The notes below the pieces were generated by a model. That model was not told the origin of the DNA. It was given only the letters and a program-made list of their open reading frames with translations, and ran no database searches. From Pelagihabitans pacificus (GTDB lineage: Bacteria > Bacteroidota > Bacteroidia > Flavobacteriales > Flavobacteriaceae): a stretch of DNA of 64,000 nt. Location of the stretch: positions 372,001 through 436,000 of the forward strand of contig NZ_VIKU02000003.1 of the NCBI RefSeq assembly GCF_009371985.2, in the 5' to 3' direction. The translations under genes were made by a program, and so were the position numbers. This document shows positions 62,418-64,000 of this stretch, piece by piece. Every line of letters starts with the position of its first letter. The first letter of the stretch is position 1.

Positions 62418-63974
62418 ATGGAATACCAAAAAGGACAGGACCGCGACCAGCTTACCCTATACACCACCTGTCTCGACGACATGATCGGGCAGGAAAACAC
62501 CGTTCGCGCCATCGACCGGTTCGTCGATTCGCTGGACATGGGAAAACTTGGGTTCGCCCCGATGCCGGTCCAGGGAAGGCCACCGTACGACCCGGCCGAT
62601 CTCTTGAAACTATATATCTATGGGTACATGAACCGTATGCGCTCGTCGAGAAGGCTCGAACTGGAATGTTCGCGCAACATCGAGGCCATATGGCTGTTGA
62701 AAAGCCTAAGGCCCGACCACAACACCATCGCCCGCTTCAGAAAGGACAATCCCAAGGCGATCAAACGGGTGTTCCGGGCAACGGTGTCCATCGCCAGGAA
62801 CCATGACCTTATCGGCGCGGCCCTCATCGCCGGGGACTCGACCAAGCTACGGGCACAGAACAGCAAGAAGAACAACTACAACAAGAAGAAGGTGCAGCGG
62901 CACCTTGACTACATCGACAAAAAGCTACAAGAGCACAATGCAGAACTGGCCGAGGCCGACGGGGACGAAAAAGAGGGACTCGAAAGGGAGGTACGCTCGC
63001 GAAAGGAACAGCGCCGCAAGTACGAAAAGATCGGCAGGGAACTGGACGGGGACACGACGACCGAGAACCCACAGATCTCCACCTCCGACCCCGATAGCCG
63101 CCACCAGATCGTCCGGGGCACCATTACAGAGGTGTGCTATACCGCACAGACAACAGTGGATGCCGACCATATGCTCTTGGTCGATTACAAGATCACCAAC
63201 CAGAACGACAAGAAGGCCATGGGCGGTATGCTCAGAAGGACAAAGGCCATTTTGGGGACCAACGGTTTTACAGCACTATACGATAAAGGGTACCACACCG
63301 GAAGCGAGTTCAGGACGGCCTCCGACCTGGGCATCGACACCCTGGTCGCCGTACCCGCCATAGGGCGCAAGAGCCAGGCCCCCGACCCTTCCTATAACGT
63401 GGAACATTTCGCATACGACGGGCAGGCCGATACCTATACCTGTCCACAGGGCCACATCCTGAAAAGCAACGGGTCATGGTACAAGGCCCGAAATTACAGG
63501 TTCAAACAATACAAGACCACCGCCTGCAAAAGCTGTCCGGCACGCCACCTGTGCACCACCGCGAAACAGAACGGAAAGATCGTCCAGCGAAGCGAGTTCA
63601 CCCGGTACATCGAAGGGAACGCCGAGAGGGTCGCCGAGCGGCCCAAAATCTACAAAAAACGGCAGGCCCTGGTCGAACATCCCTTCGGCACCATCAAGCG
63701 GCAATGGGGCTACGACCACATTGTCACAAAGAAGGGAATCGATAGGGCAAGTGCCGACTTTGGGTTCATAGCGATCGCGTACAACCTGAAAAGGCTGATG
63801 AACCTGGGAATCAGGGCCGGAAACCTCGATATGGCGTTTCTTGTGCGCGTAAGGGCCCTAAAATTGGCCGTTGTACGGTTCTTGCAGGTACTAGGACGGG
63901 TTTCCGAGATTTCGGGCAGGGAATGCCGAATGCGCCTCCCAAACCGGAACCTGAAAGGATTTGCCTATTTTTAA
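62418..63974 (+). CDS. IS1182-family transposase (DDE type)
   Basis: A 518-residue transposase. The N-terminal DUF772-like domain has PYDPADLLKLYIYGYMNR (about 56-73). Catalytic residues can be read as Asp140 in IAGDSTKLRA, a second Asp in LYDKGYHTGSE and Glu in VEHPFGTIKRQWGY. A zinc-ribbon-like Cys cluster (CPQGH, CKSCPARHLC) lies between the second Asp and the Glu. A basic insertion (about 145-205, KKNNYNKKKVQRHLDYIDKK) resembles that of other IS1182 members. Intact, with no frameshift. Confidence 0.95.
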   Translation: MEYQKGQDRDQLTLYTTCLDDMIGQENTVRAIDRFVDSLDMGKLGFAPMPVQGRPPYDPADLLKLYIYGYMNRMRSSRRLELECSRNIEAIWLLKSLRPDHNTIARFRKDNPKAIKRVFRATVSIARNHDLIGAALIAGDSTKLRAQNSKKNNYNKKKVQRHLDYIDKKLQEHNAELAEADGDEKEGLEREVRSRKEQRRKYEKIGRELDGDTTTENPQISTSDPDSRHQIVRGTITEVCYTAQTTVDADHMLLVDYKITNQNDKKAMGGMLRRTKAILGTNGFTALYDKGYHTGSEFRTASDLGIDTLVAVPAIGRKSQAPDPSYNVEHFAYDGQADTYTCPQGHILKSNGSWYKARNYRFKQYKTTACKSCPARHLCTTAKQNGKIVQRSEFTRYIEGNAERVAERPKIYKKRQALVEHPFGTIKRQWGYDHIVTKKGIDRASADFGFIAIAYNLKRLMNLGIRAGNLDMAFLVRVRALKLAVVRFLQVLGRVSEISGRECRMRLPNRNLKGFAYF

Positions 63975-63988
63975 ACGAAATTAAGGCA

Positions 63989-64000
63989 GTTTTGAGACAG
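63989..64000. repeat. Right terminal inverted repeat of the IS
   Basis: GTTTTGAGACAG, the exact reverse complement of the left repeat at 62350-62361. It ends at the last base of the window. Confidence 0.85.

Larger units (their letters stand above)
62350..64000 (+). mobile_element. Complete IS1182-family insertion sequence
   Basis: A 1651-base element with terminal inverted repeats CTGTCTCAAAAC at 62350-62361 and its complement at 63989-64000, enclosing one transposase gene. The right repeat ends at the last base of the window, so the target duplication on that side cannot be seen. GC is clearly higher than in the adjacent AT-rich module, a sign of separate origin. Confidence 0.9.

Noticed and set aside
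62803-63363. 186-codon forward frame inside the transposase
   Set aside because: Overlaps the transposase in another frame; Thr/Arg/Ser-rich with no domain.
1-64000. CRISPR arrays, tRNA or rRNA genes
   Set aside because: I saw no regularly spaced short direct repeats and no recognisable tRNA cloverleaf or rRNA sequence. A full scan with dedicated tools was not possible.

Overview
The window looks like chromosomal DNA of a marine flavobacterium (family Flavobacteriaceae, perhaps near Maribacter or Zobellia). Evidence: PorX, the response regulator with a PglZ-type domain of the type IX secretion system; an LpxC-FabZ fusion beside LpxD, LpxA, EF-P and a second LpxD-like protein; a long class II IlvC; Bacteroidetes-type lipoproteins with short lipoboxes; absence of clear Shine-Dalgarno sites; moderate GC in core genes and lower GC in accessory genes. 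The genus is inference. LAYOUT. 1-5.9 kb is accessory and mostly AT-rich: a gene end, a VOC protein, a DUF2200 protein, two PD40-type lipoproteins and a membrane protein, separated by hairpin-rich spacers, two of which (about 75-325 and 4580-4900) are diverged copies of one repeat. 5.9-9.2 kb has a class C beta-lactamase-like hydrolase and a GapN-type aldehyde dehydrogenase on the minus strand. 9.2-16.4 kb is the branched-chain amino acid operon ilvD-ilvB-(two methyltransferases)-ilvN-ilvC, closed by a terminator. 16.7-23.4 kb has a nitroreductase, an operon of two related alpha/beta hydrolases followed by pxpA-pxpB-pxpC (5-oxoprolinase), a CorA transporter and a TruA-family enzyme. 23.4-33.8 kb holds small membrane proteins, a double spondin-domain lipoprotein divergent from an OmpR-type two-component system, a MoxR-like AAA+ ATPase with a VWA partner, a DUF1853 and a DUF418 protein. 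33.8-42.7 kb is a full histidine operon, hisG-D-C-B-H-A-F-IE, with three unrelated genes inserted (two GNAT acetyltransferases and a DinB-like protein). It is preceded by a leader peptide with three consecutive His codons and an attenuator hairpin. 42.8-45.7 kb has an SPFH protein and a large VWA membrane protein. 45.8-52.6 kb has fabG, sucD and the lipid A/fatty acid cluster. 52.6-57.9 kb has an HD-domain hydrolase, porX, an accessory insert (SRAP protein, small hypotheticals, a broken zinc-ribbon ORF) and tsaE. 58.1-62.2 kb is accessory again: a tiny lipoprotein, membrane and lipoprotein genes, and a two-gene module (HEPN-like protein plus a Cys/His zinc-site protein) bounded by inverted GTTGGCAGTA motifs. 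The last 1.65 kb is a complete IS1182-family element whose right inverted repeat coincides with the end of the window. MOST NOTEWORTHY: (1) the HEPN plus zinc-site gene pair, carried like a cassette between attC-like inverted repeats and next to an IS, a candidate undescribed defence or toxin-antitoxin module; (2) the his leader peptide and attenuator; (3) hairpin-bounded single-gene cassettes at both ends of the window; (4) accessory genes inserted inside the otherwise conserved ilv and his operons and between porX and tsaE. All family assignments are from reading motifs by eye; no database search was run.
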